Shown here piece by piece: positions 9,852-16,727 of a stretch of DNA of 36,019 nucleotides. This stretch comes from CAMQVM01 sp044433365 (lineage in GTDB: Bacteria > Bacteroidota > Bacteroidia > Bacteroidales > Rikenellaceae), in contig JAWXTR010000014.1 in the NCBI GenBank assembly GCA_044433365.1, positions 1 to 36,019 on the forward strand, in the 5' to 3' direction. The notes under the pieces were generated by a model. It saw only the letters and a program-made list of their open reading frames with translations. It was not told the DNA's origin and made no database searches. Made by a program: the position numbers and the translations under genes. The number at the start of each line of letters is the position of its first letter. Position 1 is the first letter of the stretch.

Positions 9852-10373
9852 TTACTCAGCTTTTTCAGATAAAGTTTTAACAATACCCGAAAGTTTCTGT
9901 CCGCTCGATTGAAGAGCAGAGATAACGTTTTTCGCTGGAGATTGAAGAAGACCAACAATGTCGCCAATAAGTTCCTCACGAGACTTGATGTTAACAAGTG
10001 TCTCAAGGTTTTCAGCACCAATGTAAGTACATTCGTCTACATACGCAGCCTTTAGTTCTGGTTTACCATGCTTCTTACCAAACTCTTTAATAAGTTTTGC
10101 AGGAACATTACCTGTCTCGCAAAACATTACAGAAGAAGAACCTTTAAGGATTTCAAAAATCTCCTCATTCTCCTTGCCTGTAGCTTTAAGAGCTTCACGC
10201 ATTAAGGTATTTTTAACCATTACTAAAGTAATCCCACTTTTGTAACATTCGCTTCTTAGCGCAGCTGTTTTTTCAGCATTTAATGTAGCTATATCAACGA
10301 TGTAGTAGTGAGGAAACGATTGTAATTTCTCAGCGAGAGCGTTAATAACTAATGTTTTTTCTTCCCTTTTCAT
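9852..10373 (-). CDS. rplJ: 50S ribosomal protein L10
   Basis: L10 (173 residues) anchors the L7/L12 dimers to 23S rRNA. The N-terminus MKREEKTLVINALAEKLQSF, the middle region with VKNTLMREALKATG, and a helical C-terminal tail ending in LSGIVKTLSEKAE match the family. It lies 20 bp downstream of rplA and 62 bp upstream of the rplL start. In many bacteria the L10-L12 complex represses its own mRNA through a leader upstream of rplJ; here the spacer to rplA is so short that any such site would overlap the end of rplA. Identification is certain from sequence and context. Confidence 0.97.
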   Translation of the reverse strand: MKREEKTLVINALAEKLQSFPHYYIVDIATLNAEKTAALRSECYKSGITLVMVKNTLMREALKATGKENEEIFEILKGSSSVMFCETGNVPAKLIKEFGKKHGKPELKAAYVDECTYIGAENLETLVNIKSREELIGDIVGLLQSPAKNVISALQSSGQKLSGIVKTLSEKAE

Positions 10374-10393
10374 TCTTATAAGGCAATTTTATG

Positions 10394-11089
10394 TTATTTC
10401 TCTACTGATTTAATTTCAACAGGAACACCAGGACTCATAGTAGAAGAGACGTAAACGCTCTTAATATAAGCACCTTTTACAGTTGAAGGTTTTAACTTGA
10501 TAATAGTTGACATAAACTCCTTAACATTCTCTACGAGTTGCTCTGGAGTAAATGATACTTTACCCATAGTTGTGTGGACAATACCGAATTTGTCTACTTT
10601 AAAGTCGATTTTACCCGCTTTAACTTCTGTTACGGCCTTTCCAACCTCCATTGTTACAGTACCTGTCTTAGGGTTTGGCATAAGACCACGTGGACCTAGG
10701 ATTCTACCTAGAGCACCAACCTTAGCCATAACCGTAGGAGTAGTGATAATAACGTCGACATCTGTCCAACCTCCTTTGATCTTCTCGATATACTCGTCAA
10801 GACCTACAAATTCAGCTCCAGCTGCAGTAGCTTCAGCCTCTTTGTCAGGAGTACAAAGCACAAGCACACGTGTTTGTTTACCTGTACCATGAGGGAGAGT
10901 GACAACGCCTCTAACCATTTGGTTTGCTTTTCTAGGATCTACACCAAGACGAACGTCAATATCGAAAGAAGCATCAAACTTAGTATAAGTAATATCTTTT
11001 ACTAGTTGTGCAGCTTCATCAATCTTGTAGATTTTGTCTTGCTCGATTTTTGAAAGGGCTATTTTTTGATTTTTAGTCAGCTTACTCAT
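10394..11089 (-). CDS. rplA: 50S ribosomal protein L1
   Basis: L1 (231 residues) forms the mobile L1 stalk at the ribosomal E site. The family signature around MPNPKTGTVT is present, preceded by GRILGPRGL, and the N-terminal KFDASFDIDVRLGVDPRKAN stretch is typical. In other bacteria L1 also represses translation of the rplK-rplA mRNA by binding near the start of rplK. It lies 15 bp downstream of rplK and 20 bp upstream of rplJ, tightly packed in the operon. Length and sequence are normal. Confidence 0.98.
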   Translation of the reverse strand: MSKLTKNQKIALSKIEQDKIYKIDEAAQLVKDITYTKFDASFDIDVRLGVDPRKANQMVRGVVTLPHGTGKQTRVLVLCTPDKEAEATAAGAEFVGLDEYIEKIKGGWTDVDVIITTPTVMAKVGALGRILGPRGLMPNPKTGTVTMEVGKAVTEVKAGKIDFKVDKFGIVHTTMGKVSFTPEQLVENVKEFMSTIIKLKPSTVKGAYIKSVYVSSTMSPGVPVEIKSVEK

Positions 11090-11104
11090 GAATTGTGTAA
11101 TCGA

Positions 11105-11548
11105 TTACAAATTATTAGGAAATTCGCCCTCAACTTTAACACCCATACTTCTGGCAGTACCAGCGACCATTTTCATAGCAGATGCTAGTTCAAAGCAGTT
11201 CATATCAGCCATTTTAGAAGTAGCAATCTCTTGGATTTGACCCCAAGTTATCGAACCAACTTTTGTACGGTTAGGCTCTTTAGATCCTGACTTGATTTTA
11301 GCTGCATCTTTGATTTGAACGGCAACTGGTGGCTGTTTGATGATAAAGTCGAAAGATTTATCACTGTATACTGTGATAACTACAGGTAAAACTTTACCTG
11401 CACTTTCTTGTGTACGTGCGTTAAATTGTTTGCAGAAGTCCATAATGTTGACCCCTTTAGAACCCAACGCTGGACCTACTGGAGGTGAAGGATTTGCAGC
11501 CCCACCTTTAATCTGCAATTTAATAAACGCAGCAACCTCTTTTGCCAT
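11105..11548 (-). CDS. rplK: 50S ribosomal protein L11
   Basis: L11 (147 residues) binds the GTPase-associated region of 23S rRNA and is the site needed for RelA-type stringent signalling and thiopeptide action. The N-terminal KLQIKGGAANPSPPVGPALG segment carries the proline-rich hinge helix of the family, and the C-terminal rRNA-binding domain ends with ARSMGVKVEGEF. It follows nusG by 14 bp and precedes rplA by 15 bp. Identification is certain. Confidence 0.98.
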   Translation of the reverse strand: MAKEVAAFIKLQIKGGAANPSPPVGPALGSKGVNIMDFCKQFNARTQESAGKVLPVVITVYSDKSFDFIIKQPPVAVQIKDAAKIKSGSKEPNRTKVGSITWGQIQEIATSKMADMNCFELASAMKMVAGTARSMGVKVEGEFPNNL

Positions 11549-11562
11549 GGTGATTAAATAAT

Positions 11563-12123
11563 TTAAAGTTCTTTTTCTACTTGGACGAAGTCTAATTCCA
11601 TTGGGGTTTTACCACCAAATATCTTAACAGAAACAGTAAGCTTTCTACGCTCCTCATCGATTTCATCAATTGTACCTACGAAAGATTCAAATGGTCCATC
11701 AACAACTTTAACTGTTTCGCCAATCAAGAATGGTGTCTCGTTCACCTCTTCGCTCTCAGCCATCTCGTCCACAAAACCTAGAATGCGATTTACCTCATCT
11801 TGACGAAGTGGTATAGCACCCATAGCAGGGTCTTTCGGATTTCCAAGGAAACCCATTACGTTGGTGATATTGCGAAGAATGTGAGGAGCCTCGCCTATAA
11901 GGCGTGCCTCAATTAATACATATCCCGGATATGAGACTCTCTCTCTACTGATTTTTTTACCGTTTACAATAGAATAAACTTTTTCAGTAGGGATTAATAC
12001 TTGAGAAACATAGTCAGTAAGTTCACCATTGCGGATAGCCGCATCGATATACTCCTTAACTTTTTTCTCTTTACCTCCAATGGCTCGTAACACATACCAT
12101 TGCATCTCGGTCTTTGCACTCAT
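11563..12123 (-). CDS. nusG: Transcription termination/antitermination factor NusG
   Basis: This 186-residue protein has the two-domain NusG layout: an N-terminal NGN domain beginning MQWYVLRAIGGKEKKVKEYI and carrying the YPGYVLIEARL motif, and a C-terminal KOW domain (about residues 130-186, VVDGPFESFVGTIDEIDEER). It binds RNA polymerase and couples it to Rho or the ribosome. A second, specialised NusG-like paralogue (UpxY type) occurs in Bacteroidales capsule loci, but the position between secE and rplK makes this the housekeeping copy. It starts 22 bp downstream of the secE stop codon. Confidence 0.98.
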   Translation of the reverse strand: MSAKTEMQWYVLRAIGGKEKKVKEYIDAAIRNGELTDYVSQVLIPTEKVYSIVNGKKISRERVSYPGYVLIEARLIGEAPHILRNITNVMGFLGNPKDPAMGAIPLRQDEVNRILGFVDEMAESEEVNETPFLIGETVKVVDGPFESFVGTIDEIDEERRKLTVSVKIFGGKTPMELDFVQVEKEL

Positions 12124-12145
12124 ATAAATTTAACTGTTAATTGGT

Positions 12146-12337
12146 TTAATAAAGAATGCTGTAAACAGCTTTCATTATAGTTTCGAAAGAAATATCCATA
12201 GCAAGGATAACTACAGCAAATAATAGGGAAGCTATTATGACAACTATTGCTGAATTTTGTAGTTGACTCCAAGTTGGCCATGTTACCTTTTCAACCAGCT
12301 CTTTATAAGAGTTTTTTATGTATTCTATAAACTTCAT
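12146..12337 (-). CDS. secE: Preprotein translocase subunit SecE
   Basis: SecE (63 residues) is the small clamp subunit of the SecYEG channel in the inner membrane. The amphipathic N-terminal helix contains the conserved ELVEKVTWPTWSQLQ segment (the KVxWPxxxE-like motif), followed by a single transmembrane helix (about residues 29-50, AIVVIIASLLFAVVILAMDI). The short single-span form is usual outside enterobacteria. It sits between tRNA-Trp and nusG, its conserved location. Confidence 0.96.
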   Translation of the reverse strand: MKFIEYIKNSYKELVEKVTWPTWSQLQNSAIVVIIASLLFAVVILAMDISFETIMKAVYSILY

Positions 12338-12353
12338 TTTTTTGATATTTTAG

Positions 12354-12424
12354 CACGAGTGGAGAGATTCGAACTCCCATCAACGGTTTTGGAGACCGCT
12401 ATTCTACCCTTGAACTACACTCGT
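12354..12424 (-). tRNA. tRNA-Trp (anticodon CCA)
   Basis: On the minus strand the acceptor arms ACGAGTG and CACTCGT pair over 7 bp with discriminator G. The D arm, an anticodon loop CTCCAAA giving CCA, and a TTCGAAT T loop are all present (71 nt). The CCA tail is not encoded. It lies between tuf and secE, its conserved position in many bacteria. Confidence 0.96.
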
Positions 12425-12428
12425 AGGT

Positions 12429-12452
12429 TAGTGTGGCTCAAAAGCCACACTA
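12429..12452 (-). promoter_or_regulatory. Perfect hairpin between tuf and tRNA-Trp (probable RNA processing signal)
   Basis: TAGTGTGGCT (12429-12438) and AGCCACACTA (12443-12452) form a 10-bp perfect stem with a CAAA loop. There is no U run after it, so it is unlikely to be a terminator. It separates the tuf message from the tRNA 5' end by five bases, which fits a cleavage or 3'-end protection role. Confidence 0.6.
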
Positions 12453-12466
12453 TATATTGAGATTTA

Positions 12467-13651
12467 TTAGATAATCTCTGTGATTTGACCAGCACCTACT
12501 GTTCTACCACCTTCACGGATAGCGAAACGTAGACCCATGTTGATAGCAACTGGGTAGATAAGCTCAACTGTAATAGTTACGTTATCACCTGGCATTACCA
12601 TATCTACACCTTCTGGAAGTGTTACCTCACCTGTTACGTCAAGGGTACGTAGGTAGAATTGAGGACGGTATTTGTTGTGGAATGGAGTGTGACGACCACC
12701 TTCTTCTTTCTTAAGGATATAAACCTCAGCTTTGAATGAAGTGTGAGGAGTGATTGAACCTGGTTTAGCTACAACCATACCACGTTTAACCTCTTTCTTG
12801 TCGATACCACGCATAAGTAGACCAACGTTATCACCTGCTTCACCTGAATCAAGAAGTTTACGGAACATCTCAACACCTGTACAAGTAGAAGTTTTTGGTT
12901 TTTCACCAAGACCGATGATTTCAACTGGATCACCTACGTTTACGATACCTGTTTCGATACGACCTGTAAGTACTGTACCACGACCTGTAATCGAGAATAC
13001 GTCTTCAACTGGCATAAGGAATGGTTTTTCATTATCACGTGGAGGTATTTCAATATACTCATCTACTGCTGCCATAAGTTCCATGATAGCTGTTTCCCAT
13101 TTAGGCTCGCCATTAAGACCACCTAGAGCAGAACCTAAGATAACAGGAGCGTTATCACCATCGTATTGGTAGAAGCTAAGTAGCTCACGTACTTCCATTT
13201 CAACTAGCTCAAGCATCTCAGCATCGTCAACCATGTCAACTTTGTTAAGGAATACTACGATTCTAGGAACATTTACCTGACGAGCTAAAAGAATGTGCTC
13301 ACGTGTTTGAGGCATAGGACCATCTGTAGCAGCAACTACAAGGATAGCACCGTCCATTTGAGCAGCACCAGTAACCATGTTTTTCACGTAGTCCGCGTGA
13401 CCTGGACAGTCAACGTGAGCGTAGTGACGATTAGCTGTTTGATACTCAACGTGTGCAGTGTTGATAGTAATACCACGCTCTTTCTCTTCTGGAGCGTTGT
13501 CGATAGAATCAAAACTACGAAGTTCTGAAAGACCTGCGTTTGCTAATACTGTAGTAATTGCAGCGGTAAGAGTAGTTTTACCGTGGTCTACGTGTCCAAT
13601 TGTACCAATGTTTACGTGTGGTTTTGAACGGTCAAATTTTTCTTTAGCCAT
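12467..13651 (-). CDS. tuf: Translation elongation factor Tu
   Basis: EF-Tu (394 residues) is the GTPase that delivers aminoacyl-tRNA to the ribosome. The G1 P-loop (GHVDHGKT), the switch I segment (ERGITINTAHVEYQT), G3 (DCPGHADY), and G4 (NKVD) are all visible, followed by the two beta-barrel domains and a C-terminal GGRTVGAGQITEII. Length is normal. It sits between tRNA-Gly and tRNA-Trp and is probably cotranscribed with the three upstream tRNA genes from the promoter at 14229-14259, since no separate promoter is seen in the 47-bp gap. Only one copy is visible in this window. Confidence 0.99.
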   Translation of the reverse strand: MAKEKFDRSKPHVNIGTIGHVDHGKTTLTAAITTVLANAGLSELRSFDSIDNAPEEKERGITINTAHVEYQTANRHYAHVDCPGHADYVKNMVTGAAQMDGAILVVAATDGPMPQTREHILLARQVNVPRIVVFLNKVDMVDDAEMLELVEMEVRELLSFYQYDGDNAPVILGSALGGLNGEPKWETAIMELMAAVDEYIEIPPRDNEKPFLMPVEDVFSITGRGTVLTGRIETGIVNVGDPVEIIGLGEKPKTSTCTGVEMFRKLLDSGEAGDNVGLLMRGIDKKEVKRGMVVAKPGSITPHTSFKAEVYILKKEEGGRHTPFHNKYRPQFYLRTLDVTGEVTLPEGVDMVMPGDNVTITVELIYPVAINMGLRFAIREGGRTVGAGQITEII

Positions 13652-13698
13652 GTCTGGTAAATTTTATTTGTGTTATTATTTTAATTAATTTCTCAATG

Positions 13699-13771
13699 AG
13701 CGGAAGACGAGATTCGAACCCGCGACCCTTAGCTTGGAAGGCTAATGCTCTACCAACTGAGCTACTTCCGC
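13699..13771 (-). tRNA. tRNA-Gly (anticodon TCC)
   Basis: On the minus strand GCGGAAG pairs with CTTCCGC, discriminator U. The anticodon stem TTAGC/GCTAA encloses CTTCCAA, giving TCC; the T loop reads TTCGAAT. It is 73 nt long and 47 bp upstream of tuf. Confidence 0.97.
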
Positions 13772-13797
13772 ATTGCGATTATTTTTGTTTTTGTGTG

Positions 13798-13880
13798 TGG
13801 GGAGAGCAAGATTCGAACTTACGAAGGCGTGCGCCAGCAGATTTACAGTCTGCCCCAGTTGGCCACTTTGGTATCTCCCC
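13798..13880 (-). tRNA. tRNA-Tyr (anticodon GTA)
   Basis: On the minus strand GGGGAGA pairs with TCTCCCC, discriminator A. The anticodon loop CTGTAAA gives GTA, and a long variable arm typical of bacterial tRNA-Tyr makes the gene 83 nt. Confidence 0.96.
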
Positions 13881-14077
13881 TTTTTGACTTTTAAATATTC
13901 CTTAACAGAAAACTCAACAAAACTGACTGCTTGATTAAGCTAAATAACTAAGGTTCATTCCTAAAATCGGTGCAAAGATAATAAAGATAAATCTAATTTC
14001 AAAAAAATTTAAACTTTTTTGATAAAAAAGTTTATTTTCTAACCTTTTTAGTAAAAACTTTATTTTCCTTACACTTG

Positions 14078-14151
14078 AGCCGATGGAGGGATTCGAACCC
14101 ACGACCTGCTGATTACAAATCAGCTGCTCTGGCCAACTGAGCTACATCGGC
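14078..14151 (-). tRNA. tRNA-Thr (anticodon TGT)
   Basis: On the minus strand GCCGATG pairs with CATCGGC, discriminator U. The anticodon stem CTGAT/ATCAG encloses TTTGTAA, giving TGT. It is 74 nt long and is the first gene after the operon promoter. Confidence 0.97.
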
Positions 14152-14228
14152 AAAATTGAGAACCTTTTAAACTATCTAATCCTCTAATTTTTCAACTCCT
14201 AGCCTTCAAACTAGGCGCATTTGGATGA

Positions 14229-14259
14229 CAAAGGTATGAATTATTTCTTACAATCCAAA
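14229..14259 (-). promoter_or_regulatory. Promoter of the tRNA-tuf-secE-nusG-ribosomal protein-rpo operon
   Basis: On the minus strand a TTTG box (complement of 14256-14259) is followed after exactly 19 bases by TACCTTTG (complement of 14229-14236). This is the TTTG-N19-TAnnTTTG consensus of the Bacteroidota primary sigma factor, 77 bases upstream of tRNA-Thr. Confidence 0.85.
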
Positions 14260-14277
14260 TATTTGGTATAGTTTTTT

Positions 14278-14319
14278 AAAAAAATCTGCTACAATTGTTT
14301 TTAAAATGTAGCAGATTTT
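14278..14319 (-). terminator. Terminator of the BACON/LRR lipoprotein gene
   Basis: On the minus strand a perfect 13-bp stem (14307-14319 with 14281-14293, core ATCTGCTACA) and a 13-nt loop are followed by an uninterrupted U run (complement of 14278-14284). It separates the lipoprotein gene from the downstream tRNA promoter. Confidence 0.85.
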
Positions 14320-14356
14320 CCTCAAAATCAATGACTTACATCATTTAAAATATTTT

Positions 14357-15637
14357 TTATTCAGGGCAATTATAGAAGCTATATCCGCTCTGTTGTGGGC
14401 AAATATAATTTTGATAACTCCATGTTTTCCATAATACATTATTTAAATATGCACTTGGAATTGTGCCACTTAACCTATTACCTTGAACAAAGATAGATTG
14501 AAGAGTTGTAGTCGAACCCAAACTTTCAGGAAGAGTACCTGTTAAATTATTGTTTTCAAGACCCAAAACCTCTAATCTTGTTAAATCGCCAAGTTCAGAT
14601 GGAATAGAGCCTTCAAGAAGATTACCACCTAAATGTAGACGTGCTAAATAGTATAGTGTTACCACCTCTGTTGGAATTTCGCCCGTTAGATTGTTGTTAT
14701 ATAGGTATAGGTATTGAAGGTAGTGTAAATCTCCAATAAATGTTGGAATTTCGCCTGTTAGACTATTATTTTGAAGTTGTATAGACTCTAAATAGCTGAT
14801 GTTTGTGATTGTAGAAGGAATTTCACCTACTAGATTATTGTTGGCTAGATTTATCTCAACAACACGTTGGATACCTTGATGTTCGTCGATACGCACGCCG
14901 TGCCATGATGATAGAGGCTCCGAGAAATTCCATTTTGTAGTCCAATTACTACCTCCTGTACTATTGTAGAGGTCAACCAACATTAAACTATCGGTTGAAA
15001 GCGAAGCTAGTCCATCTTGATAGATTACCAGTGTCGATTCATAATCTACCTCATCTTGTTTTACTGTTAGAGTACACATTCTAAATCCTAAATCTGTATT
15101 CTCCTCAATATCTATGAAAAGTTCTTTTTCAACTACTGTCTTTGTACCTACTGGAGTAGCCCAAGAAGAGTTAGATGTTGCAGTCCAAGCAAGATTTGAA
15201 TTTACAGCAGTAGAGATTTGTTGCTCTTGATAGGTTACAAAAAGCGTATCAGTTGCAAGCGTTATCTCTTTAGGTTCTGCAAGCTGCGTTACCACAAGCG
15301 TACTAGTGACAAGTGAGTCACTAAAATATTGGAGGTTTAAGGTCACCTCTCTATCGAGCGTGTCGAGATTTTGCTCCATTTTTAGGTACATATAGGTGGA
15401 TGTATCTCTTGTAAGATTGCCATCAATATATGCCCAATCCACATCTTCGTCCTCTGAAATTGTCCACTCAACGCCTCCAACACAAGTTACGTAGATAGCA
15501 TACTCGGTCGTCTCAGCATCAACCTCCAATGATGTATAAGAGAACGATGCGTAGATTGTATCGCTATCATCTTTATTACATCCTGCAATAGCGATAAAAA
15601 ACACTATTGGCAATAGAAAAAATATCTTCTTCATCAC
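14357..15637 (-). CDS. Lipoprotein with BACON-like domains and plant-type leucine-rich repeats
   Basis: The 426-residue protein starts with a lipoprotein signal peptide (MMKKIFFLLPIVFFIAIAGC, lipid attachment at Cys20) followed by Asn-Lys-Asp-Asp, so it is probably displayed on the outer membrane. Residues about 44-118 and 124-207 look like two BACON-type beta-sandwich modules (VGGVEWTIS, LVVTQ; NLAWTATSNSSWA, TLTVKQDE, LVIYQDG). After a capping region with SNWTTKWNFSEPLSSWHGV, six 24-residue repeats of the LxxLxLxxNxLTGxIPxx type occupy about 258-400. These domains generally bind carbohydrate or protein ligands; the ligand here is unknown and no enzymatic residues are seen. It is convergent with nothing and lies between argF' (22 bp upstream) and its own terminator. 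Start could be either of the two adjacent ATGs. Confidence 0.85.
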   Translation of the reverse strand: MMKKIFFLLPIVFFIAIAGCNKDDSDTIYASFSYTSLEVDAETTEYAIYVTCVGGVEWTISEDEDVDWAYIDGNLTRDTSTYMYLKMEQNLDTLDREVTLNLQYFSDSLVTSTLVVTQLAEPKEITLATDTLFVTYQEQQISTAVNSNLAWTATSNSSWATPVGTKTVVEKELFIDIEENTDLGFRMCTLTVKQDEVDYESTLVIYQDGLASLSTDSLMLVDLYNSTGGSNWTTKWNFSEPLSSWHGVRIDEHQGIQRVVEINLANNNLVGEIPSTITNISYLESIQLQNNSLTGEIPTFIGDLHYLQYLYLYNNNLTGEIPTEVVTLYYLARLHLGGNLLEGSIPSELGDLTRLEVLGLENNNLTGTLPESLGSTTTLQSIFVQGNRLSGTIPSAYLNNVLWKTWSYQNYICPQQSGYSFYNCPE

Positions 15638-15659
15638 AAACTATTTTTAATAAGGGAGC

Positions 15660-16622
15660 TTATTTTCTCCCTAAACCATTTAATACTCTCTTTAATACTA
15701 ATTGTGCTGAAATCTCACGATTAGCAGCCTCTGCAATTACGATTGAACGCTCCGATTCTATAACCTCATCGGTAACAATCATATTACGTCTTACAGGCAG
15801 ACAGTGCATAAAATAGGCGTTGTTGGTTTTTGCCATTATCTGGCTATCCACACACCACTCTCTATCGGTAGAGAGCACCTGACCATAATTTTCGTCATTA
15901 TAAGCTGACCAATTTTTTGCATAGACAAAGTCGGCACCTTCAAATGCCTTCTCTCTATCATACTCTATAGTTGCACCATTAGTAAACTCCTCCGAAAGTT
16001 CATACCCTTTTGGGTGAGTAATTACAAACTCATAATCGGTAGCACACATCCACTCAGCAAATGAGTTTGGCACAGCTTGAGGCAGCGCACGAGGGTGTGG
16101 TGCCCAAGTCATAACCACCTTTGGACGTGGTTTGTCTTTATACTCTTCGATTGTAATCAAATCGGCAAGCGACTGAAGCGGGTGGCGTGTTGCAGCCTCC
16201 ATGCTAATTACAGGACGACCAGAATATTGGATAAATTGATTGATAATCTGTTCGTTATAGTCAGCCTCCTTATCTTTAAGCGAGGCAAACGCACGCACTG
16301 CAATAATATCGCAATAGCTTCCCATTACAGGGATAGCCTCTAAAAGATGCTCAGCCTTATCGCCATCCATTATAACGCCTCTTTCGGTCTCTAACTTCCA
16401 AGCTCCACTCTCAACATTTAACACTATTGTATTAAGACCCAAGTTCATAGCCGCCTTTTGAGTACTTAGACGAGTACGCAAACTAGAGTTAAAGAATACC
16501 AACATCAAAGTAAGATTTTTGCCGAGTGTATCAAACTTAAATTTGTCAGCTTTTATTTCAAATGCCTCTTCAAGGGCACTATCCAACGCACCTATATCGT
16601 GCACAGATGTAAAATTTCGCAT
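15660..16622 (-). CDS. argF': N-succinylornithine (or N-acetylornithine) carbamoyltransferase
   Basis: This 320-residue transcarbamylase carries the variant carbamoyl-phosphate motif FFNSSLRTR, in place of the STRT motif of ordinary ornithine transcarbamylase. It also has MEAATRHPLQSLAD and the HCLPVRRN signature. The loop EAIPVMGSYCDI has the proline associated with the succinyl-ornithine enzyme of Bacteroides rather than the acetyl form, so N-succinylornithine is the likely substrate; this is family knowledge applied by similarity. The enzyme acts in the cytoplasm in arginine synthesis. It lies in the same direction as pheT, separated by a hairpin-rich AT spacer, and other arg genes are not in the window. 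Confidence 0.93.
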   Translation of the reverse strand: MRNFTSVHDIGALDSALEEAFEIKADKFKFDTLGKNLTLMLVFFNSSLRTRLSTQKAAMNLGLNTIVLNVESGAWKLETERGVIMDGDKAEHLLEAIPVMGSYCDIIAVRAFASLKDKEADYNEQIINQFIQYSGRPVISMEAATRHPLQSLADLITIEEYKDKPRPKVVMTWAPHPRALPQAVPNSFAEWMCATDYEFVITHPKGYELSEEFTNGATIEYDREKAFEGADFVYAKNWSAYNDENYGQVLSTDREWCVDSQIMAKTNNAYFMHCLPVRRNMIVTDEVIESERSIVIAEAANREISAQLVLKRVLNGLGRK

Positions 16623-16632
16623 CGCTACTAAA

Positions 16633-16727
16633 ATTTATAATGCATAATTCATAATGCATAATTCATAATACATAACTTTAATTAATAACGCTTAATTATG
16701 AATTATGCATTACGAATTATGAATTAT
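16633..16727 (-). repeat. AT-rich palindromic repeat cluster between pheT and argF'
   Basis: Tandem units of the type TAATGCATAATTCA are followed by their inverse. TAATGCATAATTCATAAT (16652-16669) is an exact 18-bp inverted repeat of ATTATGAATTATGCATTA (16695-16712), so the spacer folds into a large hairpin. It reaches into the pheT stop codon (16724-16726). The same core (AATTCATAAT) recurs in the direct repeats at 21207-21253. There is no U run, so a terminator role is doubtful. Confidence 0.8.
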
